From: Gorsachius magnificus
Lineage: Eukaryota > Chordata > Aves > Pelecaniformes > Ardeidae
Assembly: GCA_034008185.1 (NCBI GenBank)
Contig: CM067081.1
Span: 107,889,265 to 107,953,264, forward strand
DNA: 64,000 nt
Direction: 5' to 3'
In this document: positions 49,031-61,360 of the stretch, in pieces
Position numbering within the stretch: position 1 is the first letter of the stretch
How the letters are laid out: every line of letters begins with the position of its first letter
The notes under the pieces: model-generated
The model's input: the letters and a program-made list of their open reading frames with translations, nothing else
What the model was told of the DNA's origin: nothing
The model's database searches: none
Translations under genes and position numbers: made by a program

Positions 49031-52000
49031 AAACCTGGAAAGAAAAAGCAAAAAATGTGGCTCATGTTTATAAAGAAGGGACTCCACCACTGGAATCACA
49101 CTGTGATATCTGCTGTATTGTATGCTTATTCATATGTTTAGAAACAATCATCAAAAAAAGTGAACAGTTTCTGAATGGTTTGCAGTTATTCAGGACAGAA
49201 TAAAAATCCAGAAGTGAGGACATGCAGCAGGATAATAAGTGGATGGGACATAGGATGCAGAAGAAATCTAGTGTCAGTAAACACAAATTAATGCTTGTGG
49301 AAAAAACCTAGCCTATAAATTTTATGTGATAGACTCTAAATTAACTATTAACTCTCAGGAAAATTATCTTAGTCAGAGTTGATAAATTCTATGAAAACAT
49401 GAATTCAACATTCAGCTACCAGTAAGAAAAAAAGACCAAAAAAATAGAGAAGATAGAAGGAAAAGAAAGGAACACAAAATATAAACAGCAGAATACCTCT
49501 CTAGAAGTGTATGCTGCACTGGTATCTTTGATATTGGTGGGACTGGAGTTTACCCTCCCCACTGGAAAAAAAATAATGGGCAGGGAAAGTAACAGAGGTA
49601 GAAAACAAATGTATAGAATTATTTCAATGCTAATGTGATGAAGTAGACCATTATATTAAATAGATAATAATAATACAAATCAATGGAGACTGTTAGTTAC
49701 CAGTGCAGAAGACAGAGCAGTGAGAATGCTGCTAAGCTGAGAGCACAGTAACAGTCCCTAGTTGTATGTATTGCATGATTTTGCTTGTTTGATTTTGGTT
49801 TTCCTTCAGTTTTTGTGTATCTTGGCTAGTATCTTTTTCCCCTTTTCCCTTTGTTGATGACAGCAAAGTTTATGAGGAAGAGCCAAAAGAGGGAAGAAGT
49901 AGATAATGTGAGATAGGAAAGGGGTTCACATAAATGGAGAGAAGGTTTGTTTCTCAGCAGGGAAAAAGGAGAGATACTGCTTTGGCTGGTCTGCATAAGG
50001 TGGTCAGGTAAGCATGTGCTGTGTGTGAACAGGCTTGGTAAGATGGTAAGCATGGTTACATTGTAAGAGGGAAGTTTTAAGCAGATGCAGATGGGGTCTG
50101 GATGAGGAGGCAGCCAGCCTATGGTAGGCAGAGGTATAAATAGTAGCAAAGGTAGAAAATCCTGGGGGAAATGGCCAAGAAGGGGAAAACTCAGGAAGAA
50201 TTCTGGAGTAAGAAATTAAAAAGAGGAAAGCCGTTAGACACAATGTTAAAATATCTACCCATTAAATAGCTGGAGAAGAAAGGTTGCTGACTCAACTTGG
50301 TAAATTGAAGAGATGGGAGGATGCTGACTAGTGAGAAAGGGTGCTATGGATGCCAGAGTAGTAAGGAAGATGTTGATTTTTCCTTTTCCTCCCTTTACTC
50401 CTCCTCTTCTTTTGCATATTTGATGATAGCAATGTTTGCACAAGCAGTCAAAGGCTCAGCGGTTCATGTGATATTGATAGCAGAAGCAATCTTTTTTCAG
50501 GAGCCAGGCTGCATAGCTCTTCCTGGGCAGCAGAAAATAACCTCACAAAGCACTTGGTCAGCTCTTCTCAGGAAAACAACAAGGCAGTTTTCTCCCTTAC
50601 TGCTCACTTTTGGTTAGGTAAATAGACCTTCTGTTTAACTTCATACAAAAATTTTATGGTGGTTAGCAAAGAGTTTGAAATGCAGCATGGAATGCCTTCA
50701 GGACATTGACTAAACAGATTAAATAAGGCAATTTCAGTGTTTGAACCAGTCTGGCAAAATCAATCTGGTACAAATAAAAGACAAATGCTTTTCTAGACCT
50801 GTCTTTGGCCTTTATGTTCATCATAGCTGGGGATCATCCTTAAAGTGAACTAAAACTATGATTCATGACAGTGGGAAACTATATTACCTATGCAACTTGA
50901 AACTAGTTGCAAGTAATGTGATAACATTGTGACAGGTTTTCCAATCTGCACACAGTATTCAGGGTTTACTATTTTCCTGTGACGTGACAAGATGGCAAGT
51001 TTTCCAGGTATACTATCATGAGTTATTTTGTTATACAGAGAAAGAAAGATATCAGGAGTTTGGTATTATTATTTCAGAGCATAATTGAAGCCTATGACAT
51101 TGGGTATGCTTTATTTATTTATTAAGGCACGACCTTCTAAAAAGTACAGTTCAGACTTGGTAGCATAGAAGAATAGAGGAATCAGGTAAGAGGATACTTT
51201 TGTACAAAAGAAACTCTTCTCCTGAGCTTAAACCCCCTCCCTCAAAAACCAGTATTGAACACTAAAACCCCTCCCACCCCCTCCTCAATAAAAGTAGTCA
51301 GCATTTTGCTTCAGATAATGCAAATTACTTTAAAACTTCTTTCCTTTCTTATTCCCTTTTTCTTAATACTGTCAATCTGAAAATTAAATATAACAGAATC
51401 ACTTAAAAAACCTATGGAGCTTAACCTTGTTTTCACTTAACACTTATGCAGATGTAAGGCTAGTGTGATTTTGGCAGAGGGATTCTTGATATATGTTTTC
51501 TGAAGAGTAGTACAAAACCAATGAAGTCTTACGGTTATTTCCAGCCTTTTAAAATTAAACTCCCATTAATAAGGGAAGGAAAAGTTGAGGGTAGACTCTT
51601 AAAAGGACCATATGTCAGAGCTTAGGGAATCTGAATTACTCCTTAAAATCACTCATGTTGTTGAAATACTGTTCAAACAATAACATTTTGACAGTTGGTG
51701 ATGGCCACGATAGTCTTTTCACAGAGTAACCATTTTATTATATTCAAATAACTGTGATGATCAAGGTCCCTAAAAATTAAAAACAAAAACCCTAAAAAAA
51801 AAATATCATTTGAGTTCATTGAAATATGAGATTAATGGTCATTCAAAAGTATTTTAGTTTTCTCTCATTTTAGTAACTGCTCTGTAAGTCTAGGATACTT
51901 CATGTGACCCTTAAAACTATTGATGTGCATGAACTGTTCATAGATTAATTGGTACTGATGTTCAGAATATATTTAAACTCTAAAACTCAGTCAGAATGTT

Positions 52001-53470
52001 GTCAGAAAAGAAGGTGTTTGGAAACATGGTATTGTGATTGTTCTATTTTATTAGCTGTGAAAACACACAGAATAATTCTGACTATTATTTGCCACAGATA
52101 TATGTCACAGTTTGGCTTTATAAAATAGATTATTTAAGAGGAGACTGCTATTTCTTTTATTAAAAGCAGTAAACAAATATAATTTGTTCATAATTCTGTG
52201 TGTAACATGAAATTTAGCTTACTAAAAAAGTTATGGATAGCCTTTTCTAGTTGTAGATCTATCTCAAGTAAACTAAGAGTATGTAATATCTGCTTTAGAC
52301 CTGGTTTAATATGTGTTTTCACATTCAAGTTGTTTGCCTGCAGTGCACATGAATTAACAGGTATTTACTCCAAGACTGTGTAAAGGAGGCAGGTCCTCTG
52401 TGGTTTTGTGTGTATATACATATCAAATATAGAAATATTTGTGTTGGTTTAACTTTAGTCTGTTTTTTAGTTTAATCTAGAGTTGGCTTTCATATGTACT
52501 CTTGCTCTCACTCAAGATATTGCTGTAGTGGTTTAGTATTTTTATCTGTAGGGCTGGGGTTGGAGATAAATAGCATTGCCAGGTGAGAAGGGAGAAAATG
52601 CTTCTCAGGACTTGGGTCTTGAATTGGACCTAGAGCAAGGGACTAGGACTTAGAATGACAAGAGACTGAACAGATTGCTTTCTCTTGTCAGTAAATATCA
52701 ATGAAACCTACTGGCAAAATACATACTTATTCCTCTGTAGTAGTGGTACATGTAGAAGATAGCAATCTATTGCTCCCACAAATTACTGGGTTAGCTCGAG
52801 GTGAAGTTTACCTAAGACTTCACAGATGATCTACTGGGAGATGCTGGAGTTTGCATGGCAGGTCTTCTGGGTTTGATTGATTCTTTTCTTCTCTAGTTTT
52901 TTTTTTTTTTTTAATCCCAGAAAACATAGTAAAAAAGAGTATATGGTGGTATATTTAAGGTTCTGTCATAATATTAAAAAAGAAAGGAAGCCTAAATTAA
53001 GTTTGGAAAGGATTCATGATACTAGTATTTTTAAAATAATTTCTTATGTCACACTTCTTTTTTTTTTAAGACAGGGCTTTTTATATTGTTTAAAAAAGCA
53101 TGATGATCTTTGCATTTAATTTACTCTCCCTGGATACATTAGTTTATAAACAGGTTTTAAAAAGAGGCTAAACTGAAACCTTCTCCAGTTAATAAACCTT
53201 ATTCAGTTAATAAAAACATTATGAAAAAAGTATTTCAGCAAACATTTTTCTGTAATTTGGATGAGCTGAATTTAATTATGTGTTGTTCTAAAGCAACTTA
53301 TCTTTTCCCTTATTCTTATAATAAGAATCTCACTTTATAGTCTAATTGGCAAGAAAAATTCACCTGAAAAACTGCAAGGAATTTTCTACCAACTAAAAGA
53401 GAGGGTTGTTATTTGGGCTGTCCTGGTAAAGCTAGACATGGCTCTATACTCATTTCTGGTTTGAAGGCAC

Positions 53471-53507
53471 AGTCCTTTTATGTCTGCAGTCCTTTTATGT
53501 CTGCAGT
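53471..53507. repeat. 17-bp perfect tandem duplication
   Basis: AGTCCTTTTATGTCTGC occurs twice in tandem followed by AGT, with no mismatch. The exactness suggests a recent duplication or slippage event. Confidence 0.92.
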
Positions 53508-54817
53508 GTTTCCCCTTCATTTGATACTGTAAGAGCGCACCGTATCCTGGTTTGGAATGAAAATAGATCACATAAGGTCCAATGAAATCAGGAGGTTTAG
53601 TTTCTGCAGTGGTCTGATTAGCATGCAGATATGAAACCTTAAAAACAATCCCAGCAACTCTCTTTTTCCTTGCAATCACCATACTCTAATGTTAGTGATG
53701 AAAATAGAACAACGATAGGATAATTAATGACCGCTTTCTCACCAGTAAACTGAATAAATCTTCACATCTGAAGGAACTATAGATTTCTTCCCCAGTCAAT
53801 GAACATGATTGACCATGTCTAATTTGCAAGGCATAACAATGCTGCACCTTCAGGTATAAAAAATAACATTCCCAATTTTTTCCTAGTAGTCTCATACATT
53901 TCCTTTAATTTTTTTCACATTTATGTATTTTTAATGTAAGTTCTCAAATGACTAATCAGCTGAGAGTAATCCTAAACCCAAACAGATTTGTTTAATCTTT
54001 ATCACTTGCAAATTGTCTAATGATGTTTTATTTGGCTCTATCTGGATTTATCGTCTTAAAAATTGGACATGTTGATGATGACTAACCACTGTCATGACGG
54101 TTCATAACACATCAGGAGACCAAGGTATTAAATTACCTGTTTGATCCTGTGCACAAAAGAACAATCTGTTTTAGGCAGCAACTTTACCAACTGTTTTGTC
54201 TTTGATAGTGGCCCAGGGGTGGATGCTGCAGAGGATATAAGAGAATGCAGGACTGAGGTGGTACAGAATATCCTTCTGTTTCCAGAAATCTGTTAATTAG
54301 GAAGTTTACAATTTTCTGAAGGATGGATATCTATTATTAAAACTGAAAAAAAAGTAAACAATACCCCAATAAAAAGTCCAGTTTAAAAATATCTGTGTCC
54401 TTCCATTCATTACAGATAGGATGTGGTATAAAAAACAACATGAAGAAAAGCTGAACTTGCTCTTACTTTTTTGAGGAAGCAGATTCCTTCATGCTTGATT
54501 TTTATTTCTAAAAGGCATTGTCATCTCACGGAAACTTGTACGATTTCATTACAATAACACCTGACATTAAATTAGAAGGGTTCTTTTGTTGGTTTTGCTA
54601 TAGTTTCTCTTTGTCTTGTGTGCGTGTGTGCATTTGTATTTTGTTATGCTTAGTTTGGGATTTTCTTTCCCTCTTCTCCCTCTACTCTCATCAGAACTCA
54701 TCTAGACTATACATTCCATCCAGACACACGGGACTTTAAAATCTGCTTCTAACCCAGCTACTGAGTCATCCTCCAATAGAAAACCAGGTTTTATAGTCAA
54801 TGAACACAAAACTGTTT

Positions 54818-54841
54818 AACTGGATACAGAACTGGATACAG
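54818..54841. repeat. 12-bp perfect tandem duplication
   Basis: AACTGGATACAG repeated twice without mismatch. Confidence 0.92.
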
Positions 54842-57419
54842 CTCACATCCAATGTGTTTTCTGTTAAAATTCAGCCATACTCCTAACGATATCAGTTGCT
54901 GAATAAACTGGCAGGTACAGTGTAAATGGTACTGTCTAAATTTACTTAAAAGCAATTCAGAATATTGACCTGTAGAAGCACTTATGGAAACAGAAAAATG
55001 GTCTCTAGGCATCAAAATTATGAAAGTAAAGAACTTTTGCCAAGCGTGGCATCCATATCACCAAAATGTGAGTATTACAAATTTTTGCATAGAATGTGTT
55101 CTGTCAAAAGGAACAAAAAATCCCAGACCTGCCAGGTTTAATATCAAATACATGAATCGGTTTAAAAATCAATGACTTTTAATACAATTCATGAAAATGC
55201 TTAGGTACTGCTCTGTTCTCTCTGCTCAGGATGCTTTTAAATAATATCTGAAGATGTGGCAGAATAACTGGAAAGTACCAATTTGCTGTATGTTTAGATC
55301 TAGTATGCTAGAATTTTTTGACATAACTTTTAACATTTAAATGTATGTAGAAACTAAGATGCATTTAAAACCTGTGGTTCAGTTATCTAGCTAGAGTTCA
55401 TAGTATCTTTCCTCTACTAGCCGTGAAGACCAAAGGCTTTTTGAAATATAAGCATAACATACTCAATGTATGTTACTTCATGTGTAGTAATTATTATTAC
55501 ATGTATATTAATTATTAAACAGTAATTATGTCATGTATAACATACACGAATGACGGGTAGAAATATATTAATAAGATGGTCCTGTTCTGTATTTCTTATT
55601 TAGACAAATGGGGAAATCTGACTTAAGACCATAGATATGCTGTTGGTACATTGTCCTTTTTGCTTATTGATGGAAATAATATTATTTGTGACAAAGATTA
55701 TTTTGTGTGAGAGAGAGTTTGGATTGGACTCTGTATTCCTCCTTTTTGAGATGAGGCCTATTTAAATTTCACGTGTGATTTGATACACCGTCTTGCTATT
55801 TTTTAATCAAAAGAGAGATCTTGGACGGCTGCAAGAACTCGGACAGAACCAGAAATGTCTGTCTTGCACAAATATGCTGCTCCCATGAGGCAGTAATTCC
55901 TGATCCCATTGACTTCAGGCTATCTTGTACTGTGGTGAGTAACTTCATCTTGTTTGAAACAGTGACTCTCAGGTCAACTACACTGCTTGAAGCAACTCTA
56001 TAGGAGCTAAGAGCAGCAGCAAGGCCAGGAGCAGCTGTCTGACCAGAGCTTGCTTGTTTGTGAGATAGCTTCTCTCGGCTCCCCTGAGTTCAAAACTCTG
56101 CAGGAACTGCTGCCTTACCAAAGAGGTTGGTCTAACACATCTTTTTCTTGCAAATCAAAATCTCCCATTATATAATGGGAGAGCCACAAGACCCTTACAT
56201 AAAATATCTTCCTTCAGGGGTGCTGGAGGTGTTGGCTTTTGCACTCCTGATGACTTGTGGACTTAGTGGGAGTTGGGGAGTCATGTCTTACACAGGAGCA
56301 CGGCTACAAGCTGTCGTTGCGGAGGATGTCTGTTCAGGAATGGAGTAGGAGCAGCAGTCTTTCCATGGGTGAAACACCAAGTTATGGCTCGTTAGTTGAT
56401 GACTAGCATATTTCCTTTGTGCAAGGTACAAATTTCCAGGGGGGGATTTGAAGCTATATCTTTCATTTTAGCTTTTTTTATCTCAAGCACAAAGCAATAT
56501 ATATTAGAATTTTCATCTATTTTGTCAATGGGAACATCATTAATAGACCTACAGAAACTGGACAGACTCAGAGCACACTATCGACAACAAGGAGTATCAA
56601 AAAAGGGATGAAATCACAATGTCTAGAAGAGGTCTCACCAGACCAAAATTACCATTTGAGAAAAAAAGCAAGAAATTGTATCAGAGGCAATGATGTCCAA
56701 CTCTTCTAAAAGCTCCTTACCAGAATATAACATGGCCTCACAGGAAAGAAAGGCTATGACATTCCTGAGTGAATCCAATTCACAGAAAAACTGTAGTATA
56801 AAATTCTGCACAAGTTCATTCTTATAAAATGAAAATTAGCTATGGGAAATAACTGTCCATTGAAGTATTTTTTAACTGTTCTCTGTGCTATGTGTATTCC
56901 TCCTAACCATGAAAAAACAGTGTCACTAATGGCTATGAACAAGTAACTGTCTTATCAAAGCTGAAATTTCTGGGTATTTTGCTGTAGTGGGGAGCAATTC
57001 TCAGAACGAACATAATATCCTGATGTATGTTTTGTAAGCACTTTTGACATCTAATCAATATACATGAATTTTTACTGGTTTGTCTCAAAAAGTATGCTTA
57101 ATTTTCAACCAATTTTTATAGCGAGCAGCAGTACTGCTTTTTAAGGCTCTGTGGTAAGCTTTATGCAGTTCTTAATATTTTTGTAAACAACTAGTCAGGC
57201 AGGAATTGTATCCAGTGCCATTATATATGTAAGGAGAGCTTCCAATTGAAAACAAAACAAAACAAAAAAAACCCAAGAAAAGCCAACTCAAACGTTTTAC
57301 CAGTCAAAGTAAAATTTTACTTCAACTTTCTTATTTGCTATGTGCACATAATTAGCATAAGTTTCTTAATTGTATCCAAGAGATGTAGTCTACTGACCCA
57401 GGAGGGAAATAAAGATACT

Positions 57420-58700
57420 GTCTCAGCATGCAGGATTGGGCTTAGGAAAGCCAAAACCCATCTAAAGTTGAATCTGAATGGCAACAAGAAGGGCTTCCAC
57501 AGGTACATCAGCAGCAAAAGGAAGACCATGGGCCCACTGCTTAATGAGGCAATGGAGCTGGTGACAAAGGACATTGAAAGGTATGAGGTACTCAATGCCT
57601 TCTTTACCTCAGTCTTTACTAGTAAGGTTTGACCACAGAAATCTCAGGCCCCTGAGACCTGAGAGAAAGTCTAGAAAACTTACTCTTGGTGGGACAGGAT
57701 CAGGTTATGGCACATTTAAACAAGCTGGACATACCCATGTCACCCCTATCTTCAAGAAAGTCCAGAACCAGGACCCAGTGAACTACAAGCCGGTCAGCCT
57801 CAACTCGATCCCTGGGAAACTGATGGAGCAAATAAACTTTGTAACTATTTCCAAATGTATCAAGTATCATGAAGCACAAGGAGGTGATAGAGTAATCAGT
57901 ATGGATTTATGAAGGAGAAATTATGTCAGACCAACCTAATTACCTTGTATCAAGAGATGACTGACTTGACTGATGAGCGGAGAACAGTGTATGTTGTTTA
58001 TTTTTACTTTAGCAAGGGTTTTGACACGGTCTCTGATAACATGCTCATAGACACATGGTGAAGTATGGACTGGGTCAGCAGACAGTGAGGTGAACAGAAA
58101 GCTGACTGAACTTCTGGGCTTAAAGAATTATTATCAGTGAAATCAAGTCCATCTGGATGCCAGTCCCTAGTGGCTGATACCAGTGCTGATATTTTTTAAC
58201 ATCTTCATTAATGACCTGGATGATGGGACAGAGTGTGCCCTCAGCAAGTTTGCAGATCATAAAAACTGGGCAAAGTAGCAAAGTCATGGATAGATGAGAT
58301 CGTTGTGCTGCCCTTCATAGGGATTTTGACAGTCTGGAGGAATGGCTGACAGGAATCTCATGAAGTTCAAAAAGGCAAATGCCAAGTCTTGCACCTGGGA
58401 AGGAACAACTCCATGCAACAGTACAGGCTGAAGACTGAATGGCTGGAAGGCAGTTTTGCAGAGGAAGCCCTGAGATTCCTGGTGGACCTGTACTTGACCA
58501 TGAGCCAGCAGTGCAAAGGGGAAAACAGTGTCCTGGACTGCATTGGAAGAATGTTGCCAGCAGGTCAAGGAAGGTGATCCTTCCTCTCTGCTCAGCCTTG
58601 ATGAGACACATCTGGACTGCTGGGTCCAGTGCTGGGCTCCCCAACACAAGAGAGACAGGAAAAAGTCTAATGAAGGGTCACATAAATCATTAAGGGCTTG
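57420..58700 (+). pseudogene. CR1 ORF2 reverse-transcriptase remnant, multiply broken
   Basis: A decayed coding part of the LINE above. Frames covering 57246-57632, 57574-57912 and 58389-58728 each carry successive pieces, so at least two frameshifts separate them. The upstream Met at 57246 lies outside the element. Loss of the second catalytic Asp and the many stops rule out activity. The antisense frames here (for example 58284-58706) are shadows. Confidence 0.8.
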
Positions 58701-59119
58701 GATCATCTGTCACATGAGGAGAGGCTGAGAGACCTGGGACTGTTCATCCTGGAACAGAGAAGGCTAAAGGGGATCTTATCAATGTGTTTAAATGTTTGAT
58801 GCGGGGAGTAAAGAAGGAAAGGTACTAGGCTCTTCTCAGTGGCATCCAATGACAGGACAAGGGCAATGGGCACACACTGAAATACAGAAAACTCCATTTA
58901 AACACAAGATTTTTTTTTTTTATATATATATGATCATGATTGCAATGTTATGTGTTGTTCAAAGAAGTTGTGGAGCGTCCATTCTTGGAGGTATCCAAAA
59001 CCCAACTGGACATGGTCCTGAGCAACCTTCTCTGGCTGACCCTGCTCTGAGCGGGAGGTTGGACTAGGTGATGCCTCTGATCATCCAGAGGTGCCTTCCT
59101 GTTCTGTGATTCTTTGACT
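57420..59119 (+). mobile_element. old CR1-type LINE, reverse transcriptase to 3' end
   Basis: About 1.7 kb in plus orientation that follows the CR1 ORF2 order: the pre-RT segment (KKGFHRYISSKRK, EVLNAFFTSVF), an RT finger motif (VNYKPVSLNSIPGKLMEQ), remnants of the motif around FSKxFDT (about 58010-58030), a remnant of the FADD catalytic box in which the second Asp is lost (about 58250, reading FADH), then the thumb and C-terminal parts, and a 3' end TTCTGTGATTCTTTGA at about 59102-59117. It is broken by many stops and frameshifts and holds a T/(TA)n tract at about 58911-58930. It belongs to a different and older subfamily than the copy at 61070. Confidence 0.88.
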
Positions 59120-60045
59120 CTTGTAGTGCATGTCCTCATACCAAAACGAACACTGTTGATTGATAAAATATGCTTGGAAAAACAGTATACAAGGTAGTAA
59201 ACACAAACTTAATTTAATTCATTTGTGGCATCATTTGTGAAGTTGAAACACCCAGAAAACCTGGGAGATAAGCAGATTTGCAGAATGAATATTAACCTTC
59301 CTACATTTTCTGCCACTGTTACAATAATAGTTTCGGTTATATAGATAAAGAAAGGGCTTTACCCCTTACAATTCCACTTACATTATAGCTTTCTGGTTTT
59401 AACTGTAATAATTCAGAAGTTTAAAAGTTATGTTTTCAGACTGTAAAGGAAATTATTATTACATAAGCTGTATTAGTAAGGTTGTAGAACGGATAGACAT
59501 TATGGAATATATTTCCTATTCGAGGGAATGCCTTGTTTTTTAATCCTTGATTCCTTGCAGTGGCAATCCTTTTGTAAGGAGGAGGTTTACTCTGGGGACA
59601 GTGAAGTAACAGAGCAGTGAAATCAAACAAATCATATTCTCCATTAACATAATGGGATTTAATGTGTTGCTTAGGAACATAACTTTCAATCATCCCTCCA
59701 ATGTCCAGTTTGTATATGGTGATTTTCAGTAGTGTGAAATATTTCTGACACCTTGTTTAGAACTTTTAGACTTTATTACACCAGATCACTATAATGTCTC
59801 ACAAATTAATTTATTTTCTTTTATAAACTTTTTAAAAGGTCTTCCCATCTGGAAATACACTTGATGATAACCTTTTCAGGCTAAATTAAGATGAGTTCAT
59901 TTTGATAATTTTTTATTTCACTGGTAATATGCTGTTTAGTCACCAGATAATGGGGCTTTTCATAGATGATGAGAACTCATTATCCCAATCTTCTAATAGA
60001 AATGCATCTTATCGCAGGTGCATGACTGCTATTCTTGATTTCATT
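59120..60045. other. unique spacer, nothing recognised
   Basis: About 0.9 kb of AT-rich sequence between an old CR1 and a truncated LTR. No gene, RNA or transposon was recognised. Confidence 0.5.
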
Positions 60046-60182
60046 TGAGATCATGTGACATCATGCTTGGGTGGAGTTGGCCAGGGGACAGTTATCACTG
60101 CTGGGGGATGGGATGGGCATTGGTCAGCAGGTGGTGAGCAATTGCACTGAGCATCCGTTGTTTTGTATATTCTGTGTATTCT

Positions 60183-60197
60183 ATTATTATTATTATT
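60183..60197. repeat. (ATT)5 microsatellite inside the LTR
   Basis: Five ATT units at the same LTR position as the arrays at 25114-25131 and 47581-47607. Confidence 0.9.
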
Positions 60198-60292
60198 GGT
60201 TTTTTTCCTCTACTGTTTTATTAAACTGTCTTTATCTCAACCCACAGGTTTTACCCTTTTTTTTTTCCCAATTCTCTCCCCCACCCCACTGC

Positions 60293-60320
60293 GGGGGGCG
60301 GCGGGGGGGGGGGGCGGGGG
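60293..60320 (+). repeat. G-run with G-quadruplex potential
   Basis: Runs of 6, 2, 12 and 5 G residues are separated only by single C residues, with a further GG after an A. The equivalent place in the other LTR copies has only short G blocks, so this is a local expansion. The long G tracts could form a G-quadruplex on the plus strand and are also prone to sequencing or assembly error. Confidence 0.85.
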
Positions 60321-60375
60321 AGGAGTAAGTGAGCAGCTGTGTGAGTTCAGCTGCCTGCTGGGTTAAACCACAATA

Positions 60376-61069
60376 GCCATACATGAGACAGGTCTGCTCT
60401 TCTTGAGCAGAGGCAGTTTTTTTGGTGAAGAAAGCACACTTTCTCTAGAATAAAGGTCTGACTGAAATTAGATTTTTTGTAGGATGTCTGTAGATACAAG
60501 TGATTTAGTTGTGTACTGCCTTATTGGTGTTGCACAATATGCAATTGTTAGCATTCTGGACCTTCAAGAGTTCCTTGAGGACTTTTCATATTTCCCAGGT
60601 TTGTGATGTTCTGGGAAGTAACTGCTGAGATCAGGAAAAAGTGAGTAATATTGTAATTATATCTATTCTAGTGAGTGTGCATTATTTCCTTTCATGATAT
60701 TTTCAAAAATTTCAGGAAAATATTTCTTAGAGGCAGTCTTCCTTATGGTTTGCTTAGGGTTTCAGCAGCTTGAATTACAAATGAAACCTCTCCTTTTACA
60801 AAGAATGACAAGCATATTGTTGTGACTGTTTCTGGTGCCTTTACCTTCCAGTTGCATCAGCTCTCTTGAGTACTGAATTGGAGTTGTATATGATCTGTCA
60901 ATTGGAAAACATTTCTGGGGCTCCATGGTTAAAATCAAGCTCCTTGTTTTTAACACATTTCATAGAGACCAATAAGCAGAGAACTATGACGAACAAACAA
61001 AATTTTGAGGGACCCATGATATTTTAAATATATCAACTGACTATACATCCATTTAATTAAGAGATTTAT
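60376..61069. other. unique spacer, nothing recognised
   Basis: About 0.7 kb between the truncated LTR and the long CR1. No gene or transposon was recognised. Confidence 0.5.
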
Positions 61070-61360
61070 CAGGATGGAAGCTTCTGACGCAAAGGGTTCT
61101 GGAGCAAAGGATCACATCGAGGGACCCTTCCCAAAGTGGCAAAACCGTGGCAACACCGCAAAGGCAAAAGCACAAGGGAGAAAGAGGGGACTCCAGCCCC
61201 CACACACAGAACGGGAAGGAGCGGGCTTCTGACGAGCGGCAGCTCTGACCCAGAGTGGGTGGGGACAAGAGCGTTGGCATCCAAAACCCCTCTCAACCAA
61301 GAGCAGCCCCCAGGGAGCACTGCGACCAGGGCAGGCAAGCAGGACGTGACACATCAGAAG
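61070..61360 (+). promoter_or_regulatory. CR1 5' region, CpG-containing (putative internal promoter)
   Basis: This leads into CR1 ORF1 and keeps about 14 CpG sites between 61081 and 61440, far more than the surrounding host DNA. Full-length CR1 elements carry a 5' untranslated promoter region, and this is the expected place for one. It could act as a promoter only if not methylated; no TATA box is evident. Confidence 0.4.

Larger units (their letters stand above)
49031..57419. other. about 8.4 kb unique non-coding DNA
   Basis: No gene or clear transposon seen. Notable content includes a purine-rich plus strand at about 49840-50240 (giving stop-poor minus-strand frames up to 107 codons), two short tandem duplications (53471-53507, 54818-54841) and a cluster of small AT-rich palindromes (55455-55550). 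At 55897-55916 a CCCATTGACTTCA word also occurs in old amniote repeats. The open frames here lack domain features. Confidence 0.45.
60046..60375 (+). mobile_element. truncated solo LTR (3' part)
   Basis: The 3' 330 bp of the LTR family. It starts near a decayed CRE-like TGACATCA (60056-60063), continues through GGTGGTGAGCAATTGCA, an (ATT)5 array (60183-60197), an ATTAAA signal (60220-60225) and the CTTTATCTCAACCCA box, to a worn end ACCACAATA at 60375 (family end ACCACGACA with CpG-type changes). The 5' half is missing, and no duplication can be found. The part before the 3' end holds an expanded G-run (60293-60320). Confidence 0.88.

Noticed and set aside
49826..50149. A 107-codon minus-strand frame with a hydrophobic start
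   Set aside because: The region is purine-rich on the plus strand, which removes stops on the minus strand; no domain, splice or promoter support.
55821..55940. An exon ending at a strong GTGAGT donor (55935-55940)
   Set aside because: No convincing acceptor with a pyrimidine tract lies upstream at a plausible distance; strong donor words alone are common.
58284..58706. A 140-codon gene on the minus strand
   Set aside because: Antisense to the CR1 ORF2 C-terminal region; no features of its own.
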